A stretch of 64,000 nt of DNA from Pseudomonas sp. URMO17WK12:I2 (GTDB lineage: Bacteria > Pseudomonadota > Gammaproteobacteria > Pseudomonadales > Pseudomonadaceae). Both the position numbers and the translations under genes were made by a program. The notes under the pieces are model-generated. The model saw nothing but the letters and a program-made list of their open reading frames with translations, ran no database searches and had not been told where the DNA came from. Location: contig NZ_QKYW01000006.1 in the NCBI RefSeq assembly GCF_003253735.1, forward strand, positions 248,001 to 312,000, given 5' to 3'. This document shows positions 31,649 through 40,412 of the stretch, piece by piece; position 1 is the first letter of the stretch, and every line of letters starts with the position of its first letter.

Positions 31649-33882
31649 CTGAACGCACTGCAGCGAAGCCGCTGGTCGAGCGCCTGGTCGTCGTTGGCCT
31701 CGGGCTGATCGGCGGCTCCTTCGCCAAAGGCCTGCGTGCCCGCGGCGTTTGTCGTGAAGTCGTGGGCGTCGATCTGGACGCGCAGGCGCGCCGCCTGGCC
31801 GTCGAGCTCGGTGTGGTCGACCGCTGCGAGGAGCAGTTGGCTGCCGCCTGTCAGGGGGCTGACGTGATCATGCTGGCCGTGCCTATCCTGGCCATGGAGC
31901 GGGTACTGGCCGAGCTGGCGAAGCTGGATCTGGGCGACGCCATCCTGACCGATGCCGGCAGCGCCAAGGGCAATGTGGTGCGTGCTGCCGACGCGGTGTT
32001 CGGTGGGCTGCCCGCGCGCTTCGTGCCGGGTCACCCGATTGCCGGTTCCGAGCAGAGCGGCGTCGAGGCGGCCAATGGCGAGCTGTTCAAGCGCCACAAG
32101 GTGATCCTCACCCCGCTGCCACAGACCGATGCGCTGGCGCTGCAGCGCGTCGATCAGCTGTGGCGGGAGCTGGGTGCGGACGTCGAGCACATGCAGGTCG
32201 AACACCACGACCAGGTGCTCGCCGCCACCAGCCATCTGCCGCACCTGCTGGCCTTCGGCCTGGTCGACTCGCTGGCCAAGCGCAACGAAAACCTGGAAAT
32301 CTTCCGCTACGCCGCCGGCGGCTTCCGCGATTTCACGAGAATCGCCGGCAGTGACCCGGTCATGTGGCACGACATCTTTCTCGCCAACCGCGAGGCCGTG
32401 CTGCGCACCTTGGATGTATTTCGCGATGACCTCGACGCCTTGCGCGACGCGGTGCACGCAGGGGACGGGCATCACCTGCTGGGCGTATTCACGCGCGCCC
32501 GCGTGGCCCGCGAACATTTCAGCAAAATACTGGCCCGTCGGGCCTATGTGGACGCTATGCACTCGAACGATCTGGTTTTTCTGGCTAATCCTGGTGGCAA
32601 TGTCCGTGGGCGTATCCGCGTTCCAGGTGACAAGTCCATCTCCCACCGCTCGATCATGCTCGGCTCGCTGGCCGAGGGCACTACCGAGGTCGAGGGCTTC
32701 CTCGAAGGCGAAGATGCCCTGGCGACTCTGCAGGCGTTCCGCGACATGGGCGTGGTCATCGAAGGGCCGCAGCATGGCCGCGTGACCGTTCATGGTGTCG
32801 GCCTGCATGGCCTGAAAGCACCACCTGGGCCGATTTACGTGGGCAACTCGGGTACCTCGATGCGCCTGCTCGCCGGCCTGCTGGCTGGCCAGCCGTTCGA
32901 CGTGACCATGACCGGCGACGCGTCGCTGTCCAAGCGGCCGATGAATCGTGTGGCCAATCCGCTGCGGGAAATGGGCGCGGTGGTCGAGACCGGGCCGGAC
33001 GGCCGTCCGCCGCTGACCATCCGTGGTGGCCAGAAACTCAAGGCGCTGACCTACACGCTGCCGATGGCCAGCGCCCAGGTTAAATCCTGCCTGCTGCTCG
33101 CGGGCCTGTATGCCGAAGGCGTGACCACCGTCACCGAGCCAGCGCCGACCCGCGACCATACCGAGCGCATGCTGCGCGGTTTCGGCTACGCCGTGGAGTC
33201 TAAAGGCCCGGTGGCGTCCCTGCAGGCGGGTGGCAAGCTCACCGCCACCCGTATAGAAGTGCCGGCGGACATTTCCTCGGCGGCATTCTTCCTGGTGGCC
33301 GCCTCCATCGCCGAGGGCAGCGACCTGCTGCTCGAGCATGTCGGCATCAACCCGACCCGGATCGGCGTGATCGAGATCCTGCGCCTGATGGGCGGCGACA
33401 TCACTCTGGAAAACCAGCGTGAAGTCGGCGGCGAGCCAGTGGCTGACCTGCGCGTGCGCGGCGCCAAGCTCAAGGGCATCGAGATTCCCGAAGCACTGGT
33501 ACCGCTGGCCATCGACGAGTTCCCGGTGCTGTTCATCGCCGCGGTGTGCGCCGAAGGGCGTACCGTGCTGCGTGGCGCCGAAGAGCTGCGCGTGAAAGAG
33601 TCCGACCGTATCCAGGTGATGGCCGACGGCCTGACCAGCCTGGGCGTCAAGGTTCAGCCCACCGAAGATGGCATCATCATCGACGGTGGCCAGACCATCG
33701 GCGGGGGTGAAGTGCACAGCCACGGCGACCACCGCATCGCCATGGCCTTCAGCGTTGCCTCGCTGCGTGCCAGTGCGCCGATCCGTATCCACGACGCTGC
33801 CAACGTCGCCACCTCGTTCCCCAACTTCCTCGCATTGGCCGAGCAGGTTGGCATGCGTGTGGCCGTGGAGGGGCAGCAATGA
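31645..33882 (+). CDS. aroA: Fused prephenate dehydrogenase / EPSP synthase
   Basis: A 745-residue two-domain enzyme. The TyrA part (about 1-300) has the NAD motif VVVGLGLIGGSFAKGL and the HPIAGSEQSG active-site block. The AroA part starts near residue 305 with NPGGNVRGRIRVPGDKSISHRSIMLGSLAEG, then GNSGTSMRLLAGLLAG, MASAQVKSCLLLAG and DEFPVLFIAA. It thus makes 4-hydroxyphenylpyruvate from prephenate and EPSP from shikimate-3-phosphate. The fusion is normal in Pseudomonas, not an assembly error. GTG 31645 overlaps the hisC stop and has AAGGTG upstream; a GTG six codons earlier is less likely. Confidence 0.95.
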   Translation: MTERTAAKPLVERLVVVGLGLIGGSFAKGLRARGVCREVVGVDLDAQARRLAVELGVVDRCEEQLAAACQGADVIMLAVPILAMERVLAELAKLDLGDAILTDAGSAKGNVVRAADAVFGGLPARFVPGHPIAGSEQSGVEAANGELFKRHKVILTPLPQTDALALQRVDQLWRELGADVEHMQVEHHDQVLAATSHLPHLLAFGLVDSLAKRNENLEIFRYAAGGFRDFTRIAGSDPVMWHDIFLANREAVLRTLDVFRDDLDALRDAVHAGDGHHLLGVFTRARVAREHFSKILARRAYVDAMHSNDLVFLANPGGNVRGRIRVPGDKSISHRSIMLGSLAEGTTEVEGFLEGEDALATLQAFRDMGVVIEGPQHGRVTVHGVGLHGLKAPPGPIYVGNSGTSMRLLAGLLAGQPFDVTMTGDASLSKRPMNRVANPLREMGAVVETGPDGRPPLTIRGGQKLKALTYTLPMASAQVKSCLLLAGLYAEGVTTVTEPAPTRDHTERMLRGFGYAVESKGPVASLQAGGKLTATRIEVPADISSAAFFLVAASIAEGSDLLLEHVGINPTRIGVIEILRLMGGDITLENQREVGGEPVADLRVRGAKLKGIEIPEALVPLAIDEFPVLFIAAVCAEGRTVLRGAEELRVKESDRIQVMADGLTSLGVKVQPTEDGIIIDGGQTIGGGEVHSHGDHRIAMAFSVASLRASAPIRIHDAANVATSFPNFLALAEQVGMRVAVEGQQ

Positions 33883-34568
33883 GCGTCAACGCACCAGTCA
33901 TCACCATCGACGGGCCGAGCGGCTCGGGCAAGGGCACGGTTGCCGGCCTGCTGGCCAAGCAATTGGGCTGGAACCTGCTGGACTCCGGCGCGCTGTACCG
34001 CCTGCTGGCGTTCTGCGCGCGCAACCACGGCGTCGACCTGAGCAACGAAGCGTCGCTCAAGCTGCTGGCCGCTCATCTGGACGTGCAGTTCCTCGCTGCC
34101 GCTGACGGCAAGCCGCAGCGGATCATTCTCGAAGGCGAGGAGGTCACCGACGCCATTCGCAACGAGACCGTGGGTGCCGGCGCATCCCAGGTCGCCGCAC
34201 TGCCCGCGGTACGTGACGCGCTGTTGCAGCGCCAGCGCGCCTTTCGCGAAGCGCCTGGGCTCATCGCCGATGGCCGGGATATGGGCACGGTGGTTTTCGA
34301 GGACGCGCCGTTGAAGGTTTTCCTGACCGCCAGCGCCGAGGAACGTGCCAACCGACGTTACCTGCAGTTGAAGGCGAAGGGCGATGATGTTAATCTCGCG
34401 AGTCTTCTCGATGAGATTCGGGCGCGCGATGAGCGTGATACCCAGCGTGCGGTGGCGCCGCTCAAGCCGGCAGCCGACGCAATCCAGCTGGATTCCACCC
34501 AATTGTCCATCGAGCAAGTGCTGGAAAGAATCCTGAGCGAAGTCGCCAATCGCGACCTCGCCGGTTGA
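33879..34568 (+). CDS. cmk: Cytidylate kinase
   Basis: A 229-residue nucleoside monophosphate kinase that phosphorylates CMP and dCMP with ATP. The P-loop is DGPSGSGKGTVAG; DSGALYRLLA and the DGRDMGTVVFEDAPLKVFLTASAEERANRR lid block are conserved. ATG 33879 overlaps the aroA stop (ATGA). Last gene of the aromatic/serine supra-operon, closed by a strong terminator. Confidence 0.96.
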   Translation: MSVNAPVITIDGPSGSGKGTVAGLLAKQLGWNLLDSGALYRLLAFCARNHGVDLSNEASLKLLAAHLDVQFLAAADGKPQRIILEGEEVTDAIRNETVGAGASQVAALPAVRDALLQRQRAFREAPGLIADGRDMGTVVFEDAPLKVFLTASAEERANRRYLQLKAKGDDVNLASLLDEIRARDERDTQRAVAPLKPAADAIQLDSTQLSIEQVLERILSEVANRDLAG

Positions 34569-34593
34569 AAAGAGCCAGTTTCGGCTCGCAAGG

Positions 34594-34637
34594 GAGGCAT
34601 ACGGGGATACCAGTCCCAGTCCCGTAGGCCTCTTTTT
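34594..34637 (+). terminator. Terminator between cmk and rpsA
   Basis: GAGGCATACGGG / CCCGTAGGCCTC stem with one mismatch, 15-base loop, followed by TTTTTA. It should end or attenuate read-through from the aromatic operon into rpsA. Confidence 0.85.
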
Positions 34638-34707
34638 ATATGAATAAACCCGCATTGTCTGGAATGCGGAGCAGGGCGAATCCCCGCCCGACCCTACAGG
34701 AATCAAC
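34638..34707 (+). promoter_or_regulatory. rpsA leader with two short hairpins
   Basis: Between the cmk terminator and the rpsA start codon there is CGCATT / AATGCG (34651-34668) and GGGCG / CGCCC (34674-34689), then CAGGAAT before ATG 34708. In E. coli, S1 represses its own mRNA through leader hairpins; this leader could do likewise. Inference only. Confidence 0.45.
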
Positions 34708-36393
34708 ATGAGCGAAAGCTTTGCAGAACTTTTTGAAGAAAGCCTAAAGACCCTCGACATGCAACCGGGTGCCATCATCACTGGCATCGTGGTAGACATC
34801 GACGGCGACTGGGTTACCGTTCACGCTGGCCTGAAATCCGAGGGCGTTATCCCTCTGGAGCAGTTCTTCAACGAACAAGGCGAGCTGACCATCAAGGTCG
34901 GTGACGAAGTACACGTAGCGCTGGACGCGGTCGAAGACGGCTTCGGTGAAACCAAGCTGTCCCGCGAAAAAGCCAAGCGCGCCGAGTGCTGGATCGTTCT
35001 GGAAGCAGCTTTCGCCGCTGAGGAAGTGGTCAAGGGCGTTATCAACGGTAAGGTTAAAGGCGGCTTCACTGTCGACGTTAACGGCATCCGTGCGTTCCTG
35101 CCAGGTTCCTTGGTCGATGTCCGTCCGGTGCGTGATACCACCCACCTGGAAGGCAAAGAGCTGGAATTCAAGGTCATCAAGCTCGACCAGAAGCGCAACA
35201 ACGTTGTCGTTTCCCGTCGTAGCGTCCTGGAAGCCGAAAACAGTGCCGAGCGCGAAGCGCTGCTGGAATCGCTGCAGGAAGGCCAACAGGTCAAGGGTAT
35301 CGTCAAGAACCTCACCGACTACGGCGCATTCGTGGATCTGGGTGGCGTCGACGGCCTGCTGCACATCACCGACATGGCCTGGAAGCGTATCAAGCACCCG
35401 TCCGAGATCGTCAACGTTGGCGACGAGATCGACGTCAAGGTTCTGAAGTACGATCGCGAGCGTAACCGTGTTTCCCTGGGCCTGAAGCAACTGGGCGAAG
35501 ACCCATGGGTTGCCATCAAGGCTCGTTACCCGGAAAGCACCCGCGTCATGGCGCGCGTGACCAACCTGACCGACTACGGCTGCTTCGCAGAGCTGGAAGA
35601 AGGGGTGGAAGGCCTGGTACACGTTTCCGAAATGGACTGGACCAACAAGAACATCCACCCGTCGAAAGTCGTTCAGGTTGGCGACGAAGTGGAAGTCATG
35701 GTTCTGGACATCGACGAAGAGCGTCGTCGTATTTCCCTGGGTATCAAGCAGTGCAAAACCAACCCATGGGAAGACTTCTCCGGTCAGTTCAACAAGGGTG
35801 ACAAGATCTCCGGCACCATCAAGTCGATCACCGATTTCGGTATCTTCATTGGTCTGGACGGCGGCATCGACGGCCTGGTTCACCTGTCCGACATCTCCTG
35901 GAACGAAGTCGGCGAAGAAGCCGTACGTCGCTTCAAGAAGGGCGACGAGCTGGAAACCGTCATCCTGTCGGTTGACCCAGAGCGCGAGCGCATCTCCCTG
36001 GGCATCAAGCAACTGGAAGAAGATCCGTTCTCCGACTACGTTGCCGTCAACGACAAAGGCACCATCATTCGCGGTATCGTGAAAGAAGTCGACGCCAAGG
36101 GCGCTATCGTCACCCTGGCCGAAGGCATCGAAGCGACGCTGAAAGCCTCCGAAATCAGCCGTGACCGCGTTGAAGACGCGCGCAACGTTCTGAAAGAAGG
36201 CGAAGAAGTTGAAGCCAAGATCATCAGCGTCGATCGTAAGAGCCGCGTAATCAGCTTGTCGATCAAGTCCAAAGACGTTGAAGAAGAGAAAGAAGCCATT
36301 CAGAGCCTGCGCAACAAGCCAGAAGCTGCTGAAAGCACTGGTCCGACCACCATTGGTGATCTGATTCGTGCACAGATGGAAAACCAGAACTAA
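34708..36393 (+). CDS. rpsA: 30S ribosomal protein S1
   Basis: A 561-residue mRNA-binding ribosomal protein with six S1 repeats of about 70-85 residues. Repeats start near 20 (PGAIITGIVVDIDGDWVTVHAG), 105 (EVVKGVINGKVKGGFTVDV), 190 (GQQVKGIVKNLTDYGAFVDLGGVDGLLHITDM), 275, 362 (DKISGTIKSITDFGIFIGLDGGIDGLVHLSDI) and 450. It unwinds and delivers mRNA to the 30S subunit. Length matches the Pseudomonas protein (about 560). In P. aeruginosa ihfB follows; here a benzoate locus follows instead. Confidence 0.97.
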   Translation: MSESFAELFEESLKTLDMQPGAIITGIVVDIDGDWVTVHAGLKSEGVIPLEQFFNEQGELTIKVGDEVHVALDAVEDGFGETKLSREKAKRAECWIVLEAAFAAEEVVKGVINGKVKGGFTVDVNGIRAFLPGSLVDVRPVRDTTHLEGKELEFKVIKLDQKRNNVVVSRRSVLEAENSAEREALLESLQEGQQVKGIVKNLTDYGAFVDLGGVDGLLHITDMAWKRIKHPSEIVNVGDEIDVKVLKYDRERNRVSLGLKQLGEDPWVAIKARYPESTRVMARVTNLTDYGCFAELEEGVEGLVHVSEMDWTNKNIHPSKVVQVGDEVEVMVLDIDEERRRISLGIKQCKTNPWEDFSGQFNKGDKISGTIKSITDFGIFIGLDGGIDGLVHLSDISWNEVGEEAVRRFKKGDELETVILSVDPERERISLGIKQLEEDPFSDYVAVNDKGTIIRGIVKEVDAKGAIVTLAEGIEATLKASEISRDRVEDARNVLKEGEEVEAKIISVDRKSRVISLSIKSKDVEEEKEAIQSLRNKPEAAESTGPTTIGDLIRAQMENQN

Positions 36394-36410
36394 GTTCGGG
36401 TAATCCACAG

Positions 36411-36436
36411 AAAGGGCGACTTCGGTCGCCCTTTTT
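36411..36436 (+). terminator. Terminator of rpsA
   Basis: AAAGGGCGAC, loop TTCG, GTCGCCCTTTTT: a stable UUCG tetraloop hairpin with a T-run, 18 bases after the rpsA stop. Confidence 0.95.
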
Positions 36437-36489
36437 CATGCCCGTAGAAAATGCCTCTTCGGCTCTGGAGCACCCCGCAAACCGGCCTC

Positions 36490-36525
36490 TGCAGGATCTG
36501 GATAGCGATCTGCAGTAAACGGCTA
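36490..36525 (+). promoter_or_regulatory. Tandem BenR/XylS boxes of the benA promoter
   Basis: TGCAGGATCTGGATA (36490-36504) and TGCAGTAAACGGCTA (36511-36525) each fit TGCA-N6-GGnTA, and their starts are 21 bases apart, the spacing of XylS sites in the TOL Pm promoter. TTAATC at 36546-36551 is a possible -10. This should be the benzoate-responsive activator site for BenR. Confidence 0.87.
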
Positions 36526-36567
36526 TTGCCACCTCGTACCCGCTCTTAATCTGGCTCTGCCTGATAC

Positions 36568-36575
36568 AAGAACAA
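36568..36575 (+). promoter_or_regulatory. Crc/Hfq motif before benA
   Basis: AAGAACAA fits AAnAAnAA, the A-rich motif bound by Hfq with Crc during catabolite repression. It lies directly before the GGAGGG ribosome site of benA. Confidence 0.65.
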
Positions 36576-36590
36576 CGGAGGGTACGACCC

Positions 36591-37967
36591 ATGACCGGCA
36601 CATTCGACCGCCTTGCCCGGCAGCTTGCCGAATCCGTCCAGGAGGATCCTGCCAAGGGGATTTTCCGTTGCCGACGCGATGTTTTCACCGACCCCGACCT
36701 GTTCGAACTGGAGATGAAGCACATCTTCGAGAGCGGCTGGGTGTACCTGGCCCACGAGAGCCAGATCCCCGAGATCAACGATTACTTCACCACCCACATT
36801 GGCCGTCAGCCCGTGGTCATCACCCGCGACAAGGGGGGCGAGCTGCATGGTCTGATCAACGCCTGCGCACACCGCGGCGCCGTACTGTGCCGGCGCAAGC
36901 AGGGCAACAAGGGCTCGTTCACCTGCCCATTCCACGGCTGGACCTTCAGCAATGCCGGCAAACTGCTCAAGGTGAAGGATGCCAAGACCGGCGGCTACCC
37001 GCAGAGCTTCGACTGCGAAGGCTCCCATGACCTCACGCACCTGGCGCGTTTCCAGAGCTACCGCGGTTTCCTGTTCGGTAGCCTCAGCGAGGCAGTGCCG
37101 GCGCTGGAAGACTACCTGGGCGAAACCCGGGTGATCATCGACCAGATCGTCGATCAGGCGCCGCAAGGCATCGAAGTGCTGCGCGGTAACTCCTCGTACT
37201 TCTATGACGGCAACTGGAAGCTGCAGATCGAGAATGGCGCCGATGGCTACCACGTCAGTTCGGTGCACTGGAACTACTCGGCAACCATGCAGCGCCGCAA
37301 CTATGAAGCCGATGGCACGCGTACCGTGGATGCCAACGGCTGGTCGAAAAGCGTCGGCGGTTTCTATGCCTACGAGTATGGCCACATCCTGTTGTGGACG
37401 CGGCTGATCAACCCGGACGTGCGCCCGGTGTTCGAGCACCGTGACGCGCTGGCTGCCAAGTTCGGCGATACCCGCGCCGACATCATCGTCGGCCAGACCC
37501 GCAACCTGTGCCTGTACCCCAACGTGTATCTGATGGACCAGTTCTCCACGCAGATTCGCGTGGTGCGGCCCATCGCCGTCGACAAGACCGAAGTGACCAT
37601 CTACTGCTTCGCACCGAAGGGCGAGAGCGATCAGGCCCGGGCGCTGCGTATCCGCCAGTACGAAGACTTCTTCAACGTCACCGGCATGGGCACACCCGAC
37701 GATCTGGAAGAGTTTCGCGCCTGCCAGAGCGGTTATGCCGGCCAGGCTGCGCAGTGGAACGACCTCAGCCGTGGCGCCAGTCACTGGATCGAAGGCGCCG
37801 ATGACAATGCCAAGGCCATGGGCATGCAGCCCTTGCTCAGTGGCGTGAAGTCCGAAGACGAGGGGCTGTTCGTGCGCCAGCACGCCTACTGGGCGCAAGC
37901 CATGCAGAAGGCCATCGACAGTGAGCGCGCGAAGCTGATCGCCACCGACGCGGAGGACGTAGCATGA
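36591..37967 (+). CDS. benA: Benzoate 1,2-dioxygenase large subunit BenA
   Basis: A 458-residue catalytic alpha subunit of a Rieske ring-hydroxylating dioxygenase. Rieske ligands are Cys92, His94, Cys112 and His115 (CAHRGAVLC...TCPFHGW). The mononuclear iron site is at DGYHVSSVH with His221 and His226, and Asp218 bridging to the Rieske centre. With BenB it adds O2 to benzoate, giving benzoate cis-dihydrodiol. Toluate (XylX) and anthranilate dioxygenases are close relatives; the neighbouring benBCD, cat genes and transporters favour benzoate. First gene of the benABCD transcript, with BenR boxes upstream and rpsA just before it. Confidence 0.93.
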   Translation: MTGTFDRLARQLAESVQEDPAKGIFRCRRDVFTDPDLFELEMKHIFESGWVYLAHESQIPEINDYFTTHIGRQPVVITRDKGGELHGLINACAHRGAVLCRRKQGNKGSFTCPFHGWTFSNAGKLLKVKDAKTGGYPQSFDCEGSHDLTHLARFQSYRGFLFGSLSEAVPALEDYLGETRVIIDQIVDQAPQGIEVLRGNSSYFYDGNWKLQIENGADGYHVSSVHWNYSATMQRRNYEADGTRTVDANGWSKSVGGFYAYEYGHILLWTRLINPDVRPVFEHRDALAAKFGDTRADIIVGQTRNLCLYPNVYLMDQFSTQIRVVRPIAVDKTEVTIYCFAPKGESDQARALRIRQYEDFFNVTGMGTPDDLEEFRACQSGYAGQAAQWNDLSRGASHWIEGADDNAKAMGMQPLLSGVKSEDEGLFVRQHAYWAQAMQKAIDSERAKLIATDAEDVA

Positions 37968-38452
37968 GTGCCAATCGCCAGCTGATCCTCGATTTCATCT
38001 ACCGCGAAGCACGCCTGCTCGACGACCGCCAGTGGGATGAATGGCTGGAGTGCTATTCGAGCAAGGCGGTGTTCTGGATGCCCGCCTGGGATGATGACGA
38101 CGGGTTGACCGAAGACCCGCAGCGGGAGATCTCGCTGATCTATTACCCCAACCGCGAAGGGTTGGAGGACCGGGTCTTTCGCATCAAGACCGAGCGCTCC
38201 AGTGCCAGTACGCCGGAGCCGCGCACCGCGCACTTCATCGCCAACCTGGAGGTGCTCGAGGAGAGCGCCGAGCAGGTCGAGGTGCGCTTCAACTGGCAGA
38301 CCCTGAGCCATCGCTACAAGAGCACCGATGTCTACTTCGGCACCTCGTTCTACCACCTGGATATGCGTGGCGATCAGCCGTTGATCACCCGCAAGAAAGT
38401 GGTGCTCAAGAACGATTACGTGCACCAGGTTCTCGACATCTACCACATCTGA
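37964..38452 (+). CDS. benB: Benzoate 1,2-dioxygenase small subunit BenB
   Basis: A 162-residue beta subunit of the ring-hydroxylating dioxygenase with the cone-shaped SnoaL-like fold. FIYREARLLDDRQWDEWLECYSSKAVFWMPAWDDDD and the C-terminal RKKVVLKNDYVHQVLDIYHI are BenB-typical. It forms the alpha3beta3 oxygenase with BenA and lacks redox centres. ATG 37964 overlaps the benA stop, which couples the two subunits. Confidence 0.93.
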   Translation: MSANRQLILDFIYREARLLDDRQWDEWLECYSSKAVFWMPAWDDDDGLTEDPQREISLIYYPNREGLEDRVFRIKTERSSASTPEPRTAHFIANLEVLEESAEQVEVRFNWQTLSHRYKSTDVYFGTSFYHLDMRGDQPLITRKKVVLKNDYVHQVLDIYHI

Positions 38453-38506
38453 GTCGATGCGCTGCCGCCTAGCTTCTGTGCCCGCTGGCAGCGCCGAGGT
38501 ATTGCC

Positions 38507-39550
38507 ATGACGTACACCATCGCCCTGAATTTCGAAGACGGGGTCACCCGCTTCATCGATTGCAAGGCCAATGAAAAGGTACTGGATGCGGCCTATCGCA
38601 ACCGCATCAACCTGCCCATGGACTGCTCCGACGGCGTGTGCGGCACCTGCAAGTGCCGCTGCGAAGACGGCGAGTACGACCAGGGCGAGGACTACATCGA
38701 GGACGCCCTCAGCGAAGACGAGGCCGCCCAGGGCCTGGTGCTGACCTGCCAGATGGTGCCGGCCTCGGACTGCGTGGTGGCCGTCCCTGTGCCGTCCACC
38801 GCCTGCAAGACCGGCACGGGCAGCTTCGAAGGCGAGCTGGTGTCGATCACGCCCCACGCCGATGCGGCGCTGGAAGTGACTTTCGACATCGCCGGTGGCG
38901 CTGCGGCGCCGAGTTTTCTGCCGGGCCAGTACGTGAACATCGGCGTGCCGGGCGCCGGCCAGACCCGCGCCTACTCGTTCAGCAGCAAGCCGGGCGAGTC
39001 GCGCTTTGGCTTTCTGATCAAGCGTGTGCCAGGTGGGTTGATGAGCGCCTACCTGGACCAGGCGCAGCCGGGTGAGCGCCTGCAGTTCACCGGGCCATTG
39101 GGCACCTTCTACCTGCGCGAAGTACGTCGCCCGCTGCTGTTGCTGGCGGGCGGCACCGGCCTGGCGCCATTTCTGTCGATGCTCGAAGTGCTGGCCGAGC
39201 GCGGCTGCGAGCAGCCGATCAGCCTGATCTACGGGGTCACCCGGGATCTCGATCTGGTGCTGGTCGAGCGCCTGCAGGCCTTGGCCGAGCGTTTGTCGAC
39301 CCTGGCGTTGATCACCTGCGTGGCCGAGCCGCAGTCCGGGCATCCACGCAAGGGCTACGTCACTCAGCATATGAGCGCGGCGATGCTCAATGACGGTGAC
39401 GTCGACGTTTACCTGTGCGGGCCGCCGCCGATGGTGGATGCCGTGCGCGCCCATTTCAGCGAGCAGGGCGTCACGCCAGCGAGTTTCCATTACGAGAAGT
39501 TCACCCCGACCCAGGTGGTCAGCACCGATCGGCAAGCCCTGACGGCCTGA
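38507..39550 (+). CDS. benC: Benzoate dioxygenase electron-transfer component BenC
   Basis: A 347-residue reductase that passes electrons from NADH to BenA. A plant-type [2Fe-2S] domain spans about 1-95 with Cys40, Cys45, Cys48 and Cys81. A FAD-binding domain follows (about 105-205; RAYSFSSKPG), then a NAD-binding domain (LLLLAGGTGLAPFLSML, near 205-221, and the YLCGPPPMVDAV end). It is slightly longer than the roughly 336-residue usual form, owing to a C-terminal extension (TDRQALTA). It follows benB after 54 bases. Confidence 0.93.
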   Translation: MTYTIALNFEDGVTRFIDCKANEKVLDAAYRNRINLPMDCSDGVCGTCKCRCEDGEYDQGEDYIEDALSEDEAAQGLVLTCQMVPASDCVVAVPVPSTACKTGTGSFEGELVSITPHADAALEVTFDIAGGAAAPSFLPGQYVNIGVPGAGQTRAYSFSSKPGESRFGFLIKRVPGGLMSAYLDQAQPGERLQFTGPLGTFYLREVRRPLLLLAGGTGLAPFLSMLEVLAERGCEQPISLIYGVTRDLDLVLVERLQALAERLSTLALITCVAEPQSGHPRKGYVTQHMSAAMLNDGDVDVYLCGPPPMVDAVRAHFSEQGVTPASFHYEKFTPTQVVSTDRQALTA

Positions 39551-39560
39551 GGAGAGCAGC

Positions 39561-40337
39561 ATGCACAAGCGATTCGACAACAAGGTGGCACTGGTCACGG
39601 GGGCGGCGCAGGGCATCGGTCGACGGGTCGTCGAGCGCCTGGCTGCCGAGGGCGCGCGCATCGTCGCGGTGGACCGTGCCGAGCTGGTTCATGAGCTCAA
39701 CGGCGAGTTGGGGCAGGGCGCCGAGCTGCTGACCCTGACCGCTGACCTGGAGCGCTATGGCGACTGCCAGCAGGTGGTCAATCAGGCCGTCGAGCGATTC
39801 GGCCGCCTGGACATCCTGATCAACAACGTCGGCGGCACCATCTGGGCGAAACCCTTCGAGCATTACCGCGAAGAGGAAATCGAAGCCGAGGTGCGCCGCT
39901 CGCTGTTCCCGACCCTGTGGTGCTGCCACGCCGCCTTGCCGGTGATGCTGGACCAGGGCGCTGGCGCCATCGTCAACGTCTCGTCCATTGCCACGCGCAG
40001 CCTCAATCGCGTGCCCTACGGCGCGGCCAAGGGTGGCGTCAACGCGCTGACCGCCTGCCTGGCGTTCGAGAACGCCCAGCGGGGTATTCGCGTCAACGCC
40101 ACCGCGCCGGGTGGCACCGAGGCGCCGCCACGGCGCATCCCGCGCAATGCCGCCGAACAGAGCGAAGAGGAAAAGGGCTGGTATCAGCAGATCGTCGACC
40201 AGACCCTCGACAGCAGCCTGATGAAACGCTACGGCACGCTCGACGAGCAGGTCGGCGCGATCCTGTTTCTGGCCTCCGACGAGGCCTCCTACATCACCGG
40301 TGTGACCCTGCCGGTCGGCGGTGGTGATCTGGGCTGA
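39561..40337 (+). CDS. benD: Benzoate cis-dihydrodiol dehydrogenase BenD
   Basis: A 258-residue short-chain dehydrogenase that oxidises and decarboxylates 1,6-dihydroxycyclohexa-2,4-diene-1-carboxylate to catechol with NAD+. Cofactor motif TGAAQGIG (14-21), NNVGG near 88 and the catalytic Ser and YGAAKGG (about 140-160) are present. GGAGAG stands before ATG 39561. Fourth gene of the benABCD unit, ending the conversion of benzoate to catechol. Confidence 0.93.
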   Translation: MHKRFDNKVALVTGAAQGIGRRVVERLAAEGARIVAVDRAELVHELNGELGQGAELLTLTADLERYGDCQQVVNQAVERFGRLDILINNVGGTIWAKPFEHYREEEIEAEVRRSLFPTLWCCHAALPVMLDQGAGAIVNVSSIATRSLNRVPYGAAKGGVNALTACLAFENAQRGIRVNATAPGGTEAPPRRIPRNAAEQSEEEKGWYQQIVDQTLDSSLMKRYGTLDEQVGAILFLASDEASYITGVTLPVGGGDLG

Positions 40338-40389
40338 CCGCTTCACGCGGACGATTTCAACAGGACGGCAACGCCGGCCACGGCTTCAC

Positions 40390-40397
40390 AACAACAA
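40390..40397 (+). promoter_or_regulatory. Crc/Hfq motif before benK
   Basis: AACAACAA, within CACAACAACAATAAGAG, fits AAnAAnAA and overlaps the region just upstream of the benK ribosome site. Confidence 0.65.
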
Positions 40398-40412
40398 TAA
40401 GAGACCCATGCC

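Noticed and set aside
31570..33879. A 769-codon minus-strand frame opposite tyrA-aroA
   Set aside because: Antisense shadow of a conserved enzyme gene; no ribosome site and no recognisable domain.
31645..33882. Possible assembly error or frameshift joining tyrA and aroA
   Set aside because: The fusion of prephenate dehydrogenase and EPSP synthase is the usual state in Pseudomonas, and both domains are complete.
36591..37967. Toluate (XylX) or anthranilate dioxygenase instead of BenA
   Set aside because: The following benBCD, BenK/BenE, porin, catBCA and BenR genes and the lack of plasmid or meta-pathway genes favour benzoate.
37886..39661. A 591-codon minus-strand frame opposite benB and benC
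   Set aside because: Same reason; the sense genes carry complete iron-sulfur and flavin motifs.
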